From assembly GCA_017964865.1 (NCBI GenBank), contig JAGCRE010000007.1:1-6232 (forward strand): 6,232 nt of DNA, read 5' to 3'. The notes beneath the pieces are model-generated. The model did not search any database. It worked only from the letters and a program-made list of their open reading frames with translations, and was not told where the DNA came from. The position numbers and the translations under genes are program-made. Origin of the DNA: Alphaproteobacteria bacterium (GTDB lineage: Bacteria > Pseudomonadota > Alphaproteobacteria > Rs-D84). This document shows positions 1 through 6,027 of the stretch, one piece after another. Position 1 is the stretch's first letter. Each line of letters starts with the position of its first letter.

Positions 1-523
1 CATAACTTAAATCTTCTTTGATTGCGAATTGATTCGCATGCCATTTTCCCTTGGTCCCAGTCAATTCATACAAACCTGTAAGTGGTGTTGGAACCGTTTG
101 ATTTAATGTCAAATCATAACTGCTGGTGTTATATGCAATATCGGTAACCGAACCAAATTTGCCTTCCAGTGGTTGATAGAATGGATGTGCTAAAAAGTAT
201 TTCCGTTTCAATTCTGTGCGAACAGTTTCCGAACGTGATGTGCGAACGGTTTCCGAAGAACCCGATGAATACTGTTTATACATTTCACTGCGACTTGATG
301 GTTGGGTGTAATAAATATTTTTACCATCTTGTCTTGTGTATGTCGCGGTATTAGAACGTGTCTGGTATTTTGCATAGTCCACATTTTGACGTGTACGTGT
401 CGCAGGTGCCGAAGACAAGTTTGCACTGGACCCCGCACGTGTTCCAGAATTTGTTGCAGAATATGCCGGCATAACACTTGCTAATGCAACGGCACTGACC
501 ATAAAAGCAATTTGTTTTTTCAT
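1..523 (-). CDS. Secreted or outer-membrane protein of unknown function, 3' end missing
   Basis: This gene is open at the left window edge. The 174 visible codons start at the ATG at 523-521 and contain no stop. The first 22 or so residues look like a Sec signal peptide: MKK, then a hydrophobic run (IAFMVSAVALASVM), then PAYSA with likely cleavage after Ala/Ser near residues 20-23. The mature N-terminus, about residues 24-105, is rich in Ser, Thr, Arg and Tyr, looks disordered, and contains an 8-residue tandem repeat (SETVRTSR / SETVRTEL). From about residue 108 (KYFLAHPFYQPL) the composition changes to alternating polar and aromatic residues, including FAIKEDLSY at the edge. That pattern resembles an outer-membrane beta-barrel, but this is inference and the rest of the protein is needed. 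The gene has its own promoter and an AGGAG ribosome site, and is separated from ftsK by a terminator. I do not recognise the family. Confidence 0.8.
   Translation of the reverse strand, partial: MKKQIAFMVSAVALASVMPAYSATNSGTRAGSSANLSSAPATRTRQNVDYAKYQTRSNTATYTRQDGKNIYYTQPSSRSEMYKQYSSGSSETVRTSRSETVRTELKRKYFLAHPFYQPLEGKFGSVTDIAYNTSSYDLTLNQTVPTPLTGLYELTGTKGKWHANQFAIKEDLSY
215..262 (-). repeat. Two-copy 24-bp in-frame tandem repeat
   Basis: Plus-strand units start at 215 and 239. The first 19 bases of each copy agree except at one position (tgtgcgaacAgtttccgaa versus tgtgcgaacGgtttccgaa); the last five bases have diverged. The period of 24 is a multiple of three, so it encodes the octapeptide repeat SETVRTSR / SETVRTEL in the N-terminal low-complexity region of the secreted protein. 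Confidence 0.75.
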
Positions 524-533
524 TGTATATTTA

Positions 534-538
534 CTCCT
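534..538 (-). promoter_or_regulatory. Ribosome binding site of the left secreted-protein gene
   Basis: On the minus strand this reads AGGAG, within AAAGGAG, 10 nt before the ATG at 523. It is the only classical A/G-mixed Shine-Dalgarno sequence in the window and supports the chosen start. Confidence 0.7.
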
Positions 539-548
539 TTTGGTAAAA

Positions 549-576
549 ATTATATCATAAAAATGCGAAAAAACAA
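549..576 (-). promoter_or_regulatory. Sigma-70-type promoter with extended -10
   Basis: Minus strand: a perfect TATAAT at 554-549 is preceded by TGA, which makes an extended -10 (TGnTATAAT). A TTGTTT at 576-571 serves as a partial -35 (first three bases match) with a 16-nt spacer. Upstream to about 605 the sequence is almost pure A/T, which could act as an UP element. Initiation would be expected near 542, giving a leader of about 20 nt that contains the AGGAG site. The promoter lies downstream of the ftsK terminator, so the left gene is its own transcription unit. Confidence 0.7.
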
Positions 577-605
577 AGAATAAAGTAAAAAAAGAATAAA
601 AACCC

Positions 606-632
606 AAAAAAATGCCCGAACGGGCATTTTTT
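606..632 (-). terminator. Rho-independent terminator of ftsK
   Basis: There is a perfect inverted repeat: AAAAAATGCCCG at 607-618 and CGGGCATTTTTT at 621-632. It forms a GC-rich core (GCCC/GGGC) closed by a tetraloop-sized turn. Read on the minus strand it ends in a T run (612-606), then GGG, then a second T run (602-598). The hairpin starts inside the ftsK stop codon (633-631). A-tracts and T-tracts on both sides mean it could also act in the plus direction, but no plus-strand gene points at it. Confidence 0.9.
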
Positions 633-2832
633 ACAAAATATGTCGTTTATTATTGGCATCGGGGGCACTTAAAATACCGTCTGCCTCCATCTTTTCGACC
701 AGTGTTGCCGCCTTGTTATACCCAATTCCCAACCTGCGTTGCAGATATGAAATTGTCGGCTTTTTATCACGACGGACAATTTCGATTGCCTGGGCATACA
801 AATCGTCATTTTTACCGCCCCCAGACATACCGCCACCGGCGACCGCACCGCCACCGAAATCGCCCCCATCTTCGCCATCAATAACCCCAGATACATATTG
901 CGGTTCACCCTGGGCACGCAAGAAATTACCAACCCGCGTCAATTCGGGGTCTGAAATAAACGCACCATGGATACGCACCGGGACACGACCCGCATCACTG
1001 AATAACATATCGCCCATCGCCAACAACTGTTCTGCACCCTTTTCGCCCAATGTTGTCATAGAATCTGTTACGCTGCGTGCCTGGAATGAAACACGTGTTG
1101 GGAAATTCGATTTAATTGTTCCAGTAATAACCGTTGTATCTGGTCGCTGGGTCGCCATGACCAGGTGGATTCCCGCCGCACGTGCCTTTTGTGCAATACG
1201 TTGGACACAACCTTCGACCTCTTTCCGGGCAAGCGACATAAGGTCTGCAACCTCGTCAATAATAACAACAATATATGGCATATCGGCCATATCGACATTT
1301 TGTGTTTCAAACAACAATTCACCAGTCTCTTCATCGGTGCCAACCGCAACCTGTTGTGTCAGTGTTTCACCACGTGCACGTTTTTCCGCCATAGTTTCAT
1401 TATATGTTTCAATGTTACGTGCATTAACAACCTGTAACCGTTTATAGCGATCGTCCATTTCACGCACCGCCCATTTCAGTGCATTAACCGCAGCCGCTGG
1501 ATTATTTTTAACAATTGGCGTGATAAGGTGCGGTATATCATCCCAGAACCCAAAGTCAGACCCCTTAGGATCAATTATAATCAACTTACATTTATCTGGG
1601 GTAAAGTGATAAACAATTGATGTTATAATCGATTGAACGAACACCGACTTACCCGAACCGGTTCGCCCAGCAATCAACATATGTGGCATTTTTGCCAAAT
1701 CGAAATACATCGGGTTACCACCAATATCAACACCCAACGCAAGTGGTATTTTATACTTTGATTCAATAAAGCGTTCATCACCCACCAGGCCCTGGAACCG
1801 CACAGTTTCACGTTTCAGGTTTGCCATTTCAACCCCAATCAACTGGGTCGATGGAATATGAGCAATACGAATTTTTTCTACCGCCATTGCACGTGTCATA
1901 TCGGCCGCGGTCTTTGTAACGTCCATAATACGGGTTCCGTCGGCTGGTAAAAATTCATACAATGTCACAATCGGTCCCGGACGAATTCCAGTTACATGGC
2001 CATTAATATGATATGTGGCAAAACATTCTTCCATATGAACCGCATTGTCTTTCATTTCTTTGGTTACAACGTTTTTACCAAAGTCTGACAATTCCAAAAA
2101 TGCGGGGTCAGGCAATTCAAATTCAACCGCTTCATCATCTTCGTCATTTGATTTCTTTTTGCGGGTCGCACGCGATTTGCGTTTTGGTTTTTCTTGTTCT
2201 TCTTCCTCTTCTTCATATTCTTCGTCTTCTGCAGGCGGAACCAGGTGGAACAACGCCAATACCCAACGCACGCCACGCCACAATGTGAATAATACCGACT
2301 TAATATGTTCCAACGTTATGTGCAACAACATTGCCGACATTACAAAGAACACACCCATACAAATCAATCCCAGCAACACGCACCAACCACCAATCAATGA
2401 TGAAACATCATTTGCAACAATTACACCGGCCAATCCACCATATGTTGCCTTTGGCACAATCATCCCAAAACCGGCCGCACCGCAACACGTTGCAATAAAG
2501 CCACGTAATATATTGTATTCGGGTGCAAATTCGTCCACCCAATTCATCGCCATTGATATACCCCAACGCAACACACACAAAACAATAAACAGCGTTGGCA
2601 TAAACCCAATCATATAACGCGAAAAACCGACTACATTTCCCATAAAAGATTGGTTTCCAAACGTGCTGGCACATGCAAACCCGTCCAGATATGAATTATG
2701 GAAAAACAACGCCAGCAATGCGATAATTCCAACAATCAAAATAACCACCCCGCATGCACGTCGCATAAAAGACTTTAATGCACCGGAAACACGGTCTGGT
2801 AAAAATTTAGATTCTGATTTCATAAGATGCAT
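631..2832 (-). CDS. ftsK: DNA translocase FtsK
   Basis: This inner-membrane, ATP-driven DNA pump couples chromosome segregation to division and stimulates XerCD/dif recombination. The 733 residues fit a full short-linker FtsK. Four hydrophobic segments lie at about 28-45, 74-90, 111-138 and 147-170. A very short charged linker follows: acidic at 202-214, basic at 215-228, then acidic. After the alpha/beta motor start (about 255-370) come Walker A GRTGSGKS (389-396), IDPK (420-423), Walker B VVIIDEVADLM (522-532), QKARAAGIHLV (548-558), ATQRP (560-564) and GAEQLL (599-604). A Gly/Asp-rich spacer spans 650-674. The C-terminal winged helix (about 676-733, with YLQRRLGIGYNKAA) is the gamma domain that reads polarity sequences. 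Residues after IDPK and around DSMTTLGE differ from the usual forms. No clear Shine-Dalgarno sequence precedes the ATG at 2832, and an in-frame ATG at 2823 is an alternative. A strong terminator follows. Confidence 0.97.
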   Translation of the reverse strand: MHLMKSESKFLPDRVSGALKSFMRRACGVVILIVGIIALLALFFHNSYLDGFACASTFGNQSFMGNVVGFSRYMIGFMPTLFIVLCVLRWGISMAMNWVDEFAPEYNILRGFIATCCGAAGFGMIVPKATYGGLAGVIVANDVSSLIGGWCVLLGLICMGVFFVMSAMLLHITLEHIKSVLFTLWRGVRWVLALFHLVPPAEDEEYEEEEEEQEKPKRKSRATRKKKSNDEDDEAVEFELPDPAFLELSDFGKNVVTKEMKDNAVHMEECFATYHINGHVTGIRPGPIVTLYEFLPADGTRIMDVTKTAADMTRAMAVEKIRIAHIPSTQLIGVEMANLKRETVRFQGLVGDERFIESKYKIPLALGVDIGGNPMYFDLAKMPHMLIAGRTGSGKSVFVQSIITSIVYHFTPDKCKLIIIDPKGSDFGFWDDIPHLITPIVKNNPAAAVNALKWAVREMDDRYKRLQVVNARNIETYNETMAEKRARGETLTQQVAVGTDEETGELLFETQNVDMADMPYIVVIIDEVADLMSLARKEVEGCVQRIAQKARAAGIHLVMATQRPDTTVITGTIKSNFPTRVSFQARSVTDSMTTLGEKGAEQLLAMGDMLFSDAGRVPVRIHGAFISDPELTRVGNFLRAQGEPQYVSGVIDGEDGGDFGGGAVAGGGMSGGGKNDDLYAQAIEIVRRDKKPTISYLQRRLGIGYNKAATLVEKMEADGILSAPDANNKRHIL

Positions 2833-2840
2833 TTTATCAT
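2820..2840 (-). other. Possible six-codon upstream ORF overlapping the ftsK start
   Basis: On the minus strand ATG at 2840-2838 opens MIKCIL, closed by TGA at 2822-2820. It is out of frame with ftsK, and its stop overlaps the in-frame second Met codon of ftsK (2823-2821) as ATGA, the classical coupling arrangement. It has no Shine-Dalgarno sequence of its own and may be chance in AT-rich DNA. Confidence 0.2.
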
Positions 2841-2841
2841 A

Positions 2842-2869
2842 AAAATCACAAAAGTGTTAGTGTGATTTT
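2842..2869 (-). terminator. AT-rich hairpin between the PAP2 gene and ftsK (weak terminator or attenuator)
   Basis: A perfect 9-bp inverted repeat, AAAATCACA at 2842-2850 and TGTGATTTT at 2861-2869, has a 10-nt loop. On the minus strand the second arm continues into a T run (TTTTT, 2845-2841), as in an intrinsic terminator. It lies 1 nt after the PAP2 stop and ends 9 nt before the ftsK ATG, so it fills the 38-nt gap. Only five pairs form a mixed core (TCACA/TGTGA); the rest is A/T, so termination is probably incomplete. It could instead be an operator or a translation-blocking hairpin. Confidence 0.5.
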
Positions 2870-2870
2870 A

Positions 2871-3575
2871 TTATTTACGTGTAAACGCCCAATGTTTTAC
2901 TAAATCGGCTGCAACCATTCCAATGAACGCCCCAACAATAACGTCGGTCGGCCAATGGGCCCCAATATAGATACGTGAAACCCCGACAACAATCGCAATT
3001 GACCACGTCAACGGCTTCCATTTTGGCACCAACATACCCAACATAACAAGACCCGCAAATGTTGCGGTGGCGTGTCCCGACGGCATTGAATTAAATGCCC
3101 ATTCAAACAAAAACGGATGAAAACCTTCGGTAAAAAGTATTGGGCGTGGACGTCCAATTAAAACCTTTAATATACCCGTTGTAATTGACGCAAAAAACAC
3201 CGATGAAAAAACCAAAAAAGCATAATTTGTTCTTATCTTAGACAAACAATCTTTTGCAACAACAACGAAACTAAAGTGTTTTTTTGCATTTCTGTATTTT
3301 ATACCTGATTTTATTATTTTTTTTATCAAAACCACCAACGATAAGATACCCGTCAAAATCAGCCAAACTTTTGCCTGAAAAACCTTGCCAACAACAAACG
3401 CGAACCTGCACCCAAAATCACCGTCAATGAACCATGGATTACATTCTGGGTTATTAATAATTGGATATAAAAATCTGTCCAAACCGGCAAACCCCAACAC
3501 AACCAAAATGGCAACAATCACCCCACCCCAGACAAGCCACTTTTTCTTTAATTGATTGTTTGGTGTTAAAAACAT
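2871..3575 (-). CDS. PAP2-family membrane phosphatase
   Basis: The protein has 234 aa from the ATG at 3575. It carries the complete phosphatidic acid phosphatase type 2 / haloperoxidase signature: K137-x6-R144-P145, then P165-S-G-H168 with the general acid/base His, then S200-R201-x5-H207-x3-D211 with the nucleophilic His. About six hydrophobic segments (13-32, 69-85, 118-137, 170-183, 189-205, 210-226) place it in the inner membrane with the active site probably facing the periplasm. Family members remove phosphate from undecaprenyl pyrophosphate, phosphatidylglycerophosphate or lipid A (LpxE type); the sequence does not decide which. An in-frame upstream TTG at 3605 would overlap the preceding gene. 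The ATG at 3575 has GGGGG 5 nt upstream and is preferred. It is last in the probable secD-secF-S41-PAP2 operon, 19 nt after the S41 stop. Confidence 0.93.
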   Translation of the reverse strand: MFLTPNNQLKKKWLVWGGVIVAILVVLGFAGLDRFLYPIINNPECNPWFIDGDFGCRFAFVVGKVFQAKVWLILTGILSLVVLIKKIIKSGIKYRNAKKHFSFVVVAKDCLSKIRTNYAFLVFSSVFFASITTGILKVLIGRPRPILFTEGFHPFLFEWAFNSMPSGHATATFAGLVMLGMLVPKWKPLTWSIAIVVGVSRIYIGAHWPTDVIVGAFIGMVAADLVKHWAFTRK

Positions 3576-3580
3576 TTTTG

Positions 3581-3585
3581 CCCCC
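3581..3585 (-). promoter_or_regulatory. G-run ribosome binding site that sets the PAP2 start
   Basis: The minus strand reads GTGGGGGCAAAAATG, with GGGGG 5 nt before the ATG at 3575. The competing TTG at 3605 has no purine run upstream and lies inside the end of the previous gene, so this site favours the shorter 234-aa product. Confidence 0.65.
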
Positions 3586-3594
3586 ACATAAAAA

Positions 3595-5112
3595 TTATTC
3601 TGCAATTAACCGATTATATATTTTTTTATCGGTTAAGATTTTTGCCGAAACCGCTGCAGATAACACGTCTTCGTCCGCACCACTGGTAATACGTGGGCAA
3701 CCACGACGAATATCATCGTCACAGACACTATCGTTTTTATTAAAGTCCTGGGCATTAAAACTGTCATTTATAACGTTCAAGAAAAATGCGTTCTGTTGTT
3801 GCGATGAACGAATATTTGATAAACACACAATTGGGAATACACCACGACCATCAATGTTGCGACCATAACCCGTCTTGATTGACTTGTTCATCAATTCCAA
3901 CGCACCACCATTATCAAGGTTTATTCTTGTCGCGATACGGGCAATACCCGCCGTTGGGGTTCCAACCAATACCCCACGCATATTTTCATAGAACGCAGAC
4001 GCAATTGCTTCGGCTGTGCCACGCGTCATATCCGACATCAATACTACAACTGGCGCATTCGTTACCGCATCTGCCCCCGGGATAACTTCGACTTCTTCAT
4101 ATGATGTTTGTGCAATTCGCATTACTGGATTTTGCCCAATAAACAGACCCGCCAACTTTGCCGCGGCACGTTCATCGTCACCGGTTGCCACACGCAAATC
4201 TAAAACAATACCATCTAAATCTGTGTATTTTGCCAATGCCTCGTTCACAATTGCAACCGCACCATCTGACACATTATGAACAACAATTTCCAATGTGTTT
4301 GCTGTTGATGAAGAACGATGAACAATATCTGCATCGGCTAAAACTATCGTTGCACGACGCAACACAACATCGCGATTTCCCGATGGGGTTATCAGTTTTA
4401 TTTTTGCCGTTCCCGAATTAAACCCGTCCATCACAGATTCCAATTCGCCATCGGTCATTTCTGCAACCGCAACACCATTTATATGTGAAATCAAATCACC
4501 CGAACGAATTCCTGCGACATCTGCTGGCGACCCCTTAAACACACCATGAACCCGAAAGTTTCCACGTTCGTCACGCACACCGTTTATACCGACACTGGTC
4601 AGTATTCGACCGTCTTCATTGATTTCTGCAGCACGTGAATATATATAACGACCACGTTCATCAACGCCACGCATTAATGCGTCCACAACCAATTTATATG
4701 TCTCGCTCAGTGATGCCGAACGCAGATAAGAATCATTGGCACGCATTTTTAATACCAATGCGGTTGTGATTTCACCAAACCCGTCCCAATCACGTTGTTC
4801 TGGCCGCGGAAAATTACCGATAATCGTATCACCCCACACCAACACAACACGTTCATCGGTCGCCGCAATATGGGCATTTTTATTCAGGTTTTCTAACCCT
4901 TCAATTGCAACATTGATGCTTTTACCGCCCCATTTCACAGAATCTAATTTTTCATAAATTACTGCAAAAGTGTTGGACATTTCAAACACTGGCAAACCGT
5001 CTTGGACTGGTTCATCTTCGAAAAACAGACTTTCGCTTGATACCGGAAATGGCGACAACAAAACACCCAAACACAACACTAATGTGCCAAAAATCTTTTG
5101 AAATTTTATCAT
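3595..5112 (-). CDS. Periplasmic PDZ/S41 protein, probably a catalytically dead C-terminal processing peptidase homologue
   Basis: The protein has 505 aa. Residues 1-27 are a Sec signal peptide (MIKFQK, hydrophobic core, PVSSES), so it should act in the periplasm. An N-terminal region includes DALMRGVDERGRYI (144-157), matching the pre-PDZ helix region of C-terminal processing peptidases. A PDZ domain spans about 168-255 (GSPADVAGIRSGDLISHING, 194-213). The S41 core follows: GIVLDLR (301-307), VVVLMSDMTRGTAEAIASA (355-373), VLVGTPTAGIARIA (381-394) and GRGVFP (422-427). Compared with the family pattern (SASASE ... FGKGxVQ), Gly365 replaces the nucleophilic Ser, Ile390 the general-base Lys, and Ala394 the conserved Gln. 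The fold looks intact while the catalytic machinery is gone, which suggests a scaffold, chaperone or adaptor. Three cysteines (430, 464, 472) lie in an Asn/Asp-rich C-terminal stretch. It starts 30 nt after secF, behind a GGGGGG ribosome site. The family call is firm; the inactivity rests on my alignment by eye. Confidence 0.88.
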   Translation of the reverse strand: MIKFQKIFGTLVLCLGVLLSPFPVSSESLFFEDEPVQDGLPVFEMSNTFAVIYEKLDSVKWGGKSINVAIEGLENLNKNAHIAATDERVVLVWGDTIIGNFPRPEQRDWDGFGEITTALVLKMRANDSYLRSASLSETYKLVVDALMRGVDERGRYIYSRAAEINEDGRILTSVGINGVRDERGNFRVHGVFKGSPADVAGIRSGDLISHINGVAVAEMTDGELESVMDGFNSGTAKIKLITPSGNRDVVLRRATIVLADADIVHRSSSTANTLEIVVHNVSDGAVAIVNEALAKYTDLDGIVLDLRVATGDDERAAAKLAGLFIGQNPVMRIAQTSYEEVEVIPGADAVTNAPVVVLMSDMTRGTAEAIASAFYENMRGVLVGTPTAGIARIATRINLDNGGALELMNKSIKTGYGRNIDGRGVFPIVCLSNIRSSQQQNAFFLNVINDSFNAQDFNKNDSVCDDDIRRGCPRITSGADEDVLSAAVSAKILTDKKIYNRLIAE

Positions 5113-5118
5113 CGCATT

Positions 5119-5124
5119 CCCCCC
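5119..5124 (-). promoter_or_regulatory. G6 ribosome binding site of the S41-like gene
   Basis: The minus strand reads CAGGGGGGAATGCGATG, with six G residues 6 nt before the ATG at 5112. An ATG between them (GGAATGCG) is out of frame. The spacing supports the start at 5112. Confidence 0.6.
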
Positions 5125-5142
5125 TGAAACCCTGTTTATTCT

Positions 5143-6006
5143 TTAATATTTGGTATCACGCAAATTAAAGTGATACAAAATAACGTTTGAAATATAAATA
5201 CTGGTGGCGGTTCCCATAACAATTGCAAACGTCATTGCGATTGCGAATTCTTTCAGCATTTGTCCACCGAATATATATATACCAATCAACGCCAAAATTG
5301 TCGAAACACTGGTACGAATTGTTCGCGACAACATTTCGTTCACCGACAGGTCGATTAATTCGTCCATTGGCATCTTGTGATATTTTTTGATATTTTCATC
5401 AATACGGTCATAGTTCACAACCTTATCGTTAATCGAATATCCAACACCCATAAGGATGACTGCAATTGCCGTCTGGTTGAATTCCAACCCCATTACTGAA
5501 AAGAACCCAAACATCAAAATAAAGTCCAACAGTAATGAAACAAACGATCCAACCGCATAACCACCACGATAACGAATCCAAATATAAACACTCATCAACA
5601 CAAACGAAACAAGAATTGCCAAGATACCACCACGAACCAATTCGCCACCGATTTTTGGTCCAACGATTTGCACCTGGGAATACTTTACGTTTTCGCCCAA
5701 GATATGTTTGATTTCACTGACGCGTTCATTTTGCATTACATCGGTTGCCCCCTTTGGCAGACCAACACGAATCAAAATTGCACCACCGTCTATTTCTTGT
5801 AATTCTGGACTGAACTGTGCCAAATCTGTACGCATTTTATCAATAGTCATTTCGGTATTTACTGGTGTAACCTCCATCGAAATACCCCCAGCAAAATCGA
5901 TACCATAGTTTAACCCCTTGAAAATCAATGCTAAGATTGATAACACAACCAACGCACCAGAAATCCAGTACGATAATTTACGATATTTCATAAAATGCAG
6001 TTTCAT
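5143..6006 (-). CDS. secF: Sec translocon accessory subunit SecF
   Basis: SecF pairs with SecD in the inner membrane and uses the proton gradient to help pull exported proteins through SecYEG. At 287 aa it is slightly shorter than typical SecF. Transmembrane segment 1 (about 13-30) leads into the diagnostic GLNYGIDFAGG (31-41). A periplasmic domain (about 42-120) ends in VGPKIGGEL (115-123). Five more membrane segments follow at about 124-143, 150-172, 176-195, 230-247 and 252-277. The transmembrane-4 motif is GYSINDKVVNYDRIDE (189-204). It keeps Asn193-Asp194, the Asp taken to belong to the proton path, but has Lys195 where Thr or Ser is usual and Asn-Tyr where Val-Phe is common. The stretch KMPMDELIDLSVNE (211-224) followed by LSRT resembles alphaproteobacterial SecF. 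The start at 6006 has AGGGG 6 nt upstream; an internal Met6 is a less likely start. It begins 21 nt after the secD stop. Confidence 0.96.
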   Translation of the reverse strand: MKLHFMKYRKLSYWISGALVVLSILALIFKGLNYGIDFAGGISMEVTPVNTEMTIDKMRTDLAQFSPELQEIDGGAILIRVGLPKGATDVMQNERVSEIKHILGENVKYSQVQIVGPKIGGELVRGGILAILVSFVLMSVYIWIRYRGGYAVGSFVSLLLDFILMFGFFSVMGLEFNQTAIAVILMGVGYSINDKVVNYDRIDENIKKYHKMPMDELIDLSVNEMLSRTIRTSVSTILALIGIYIFGGQMLKEFAIAMTFAIVMGTATSIYISNVILYHFNLRDTKY

Positions 6007-6012
6007 AATTTT

Positions 6013-6016
6013 CCCC
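6013..6016 (-). promoter_or_regulatory. G-run ribosome binding site of secF
   Basis: The minus strand reads AAAGGGGAAAATTATG, with GGGG 6 nt before the ATG at 6006. It lies in the 21-nt gap after the secD stop, consistent with cotranscription and independent initiation. Confidence 0.65.
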
Positions 6017-6027
6017 TTTGCATTTCT

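Noticed and set aside
653..1447. 264-codon open frame on the plus strand
   Set aside because: It lies entirely antisense to ftsK. Its translation is Ser/Thr/Pro-rich with no recognisable domain, while the opposite strand carries a full set of FtsK motifs.
2045..2617. 190-codon open frame on the plus strand
   Set aside because: It is a shadow of the FtsK N-terminal region. The long serine run is simply the reverse complement of the acidic linker codons (GAA/GAG).
2846..2865. CRP/FNR-type operator suggested by TCACA...TGTGA
   Set aside because: The half-sites are in the inverted order (TCACA first, TGTGA second) with a 10-nt spacer, not TGTGA-N6-TCACA. With the T run, a hairpin terminator explains it better.
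3461..3868. 135-codon plus-strand frame across the S41/PAP2 junction
   Set aside because: It is antisense to two well-supported genes, with no ribosome site and no recognisable motif.
3595..5112. Pseudogene explanation for the S41-like protein
   Set aside because: The frame is intact over 505 codons, with a signal peptide, PDZ and S41 core motifs, a ribosome site and operon position. Loss is restricted to catalytic positions, which fits a functional pseudoenzyme better than decay.
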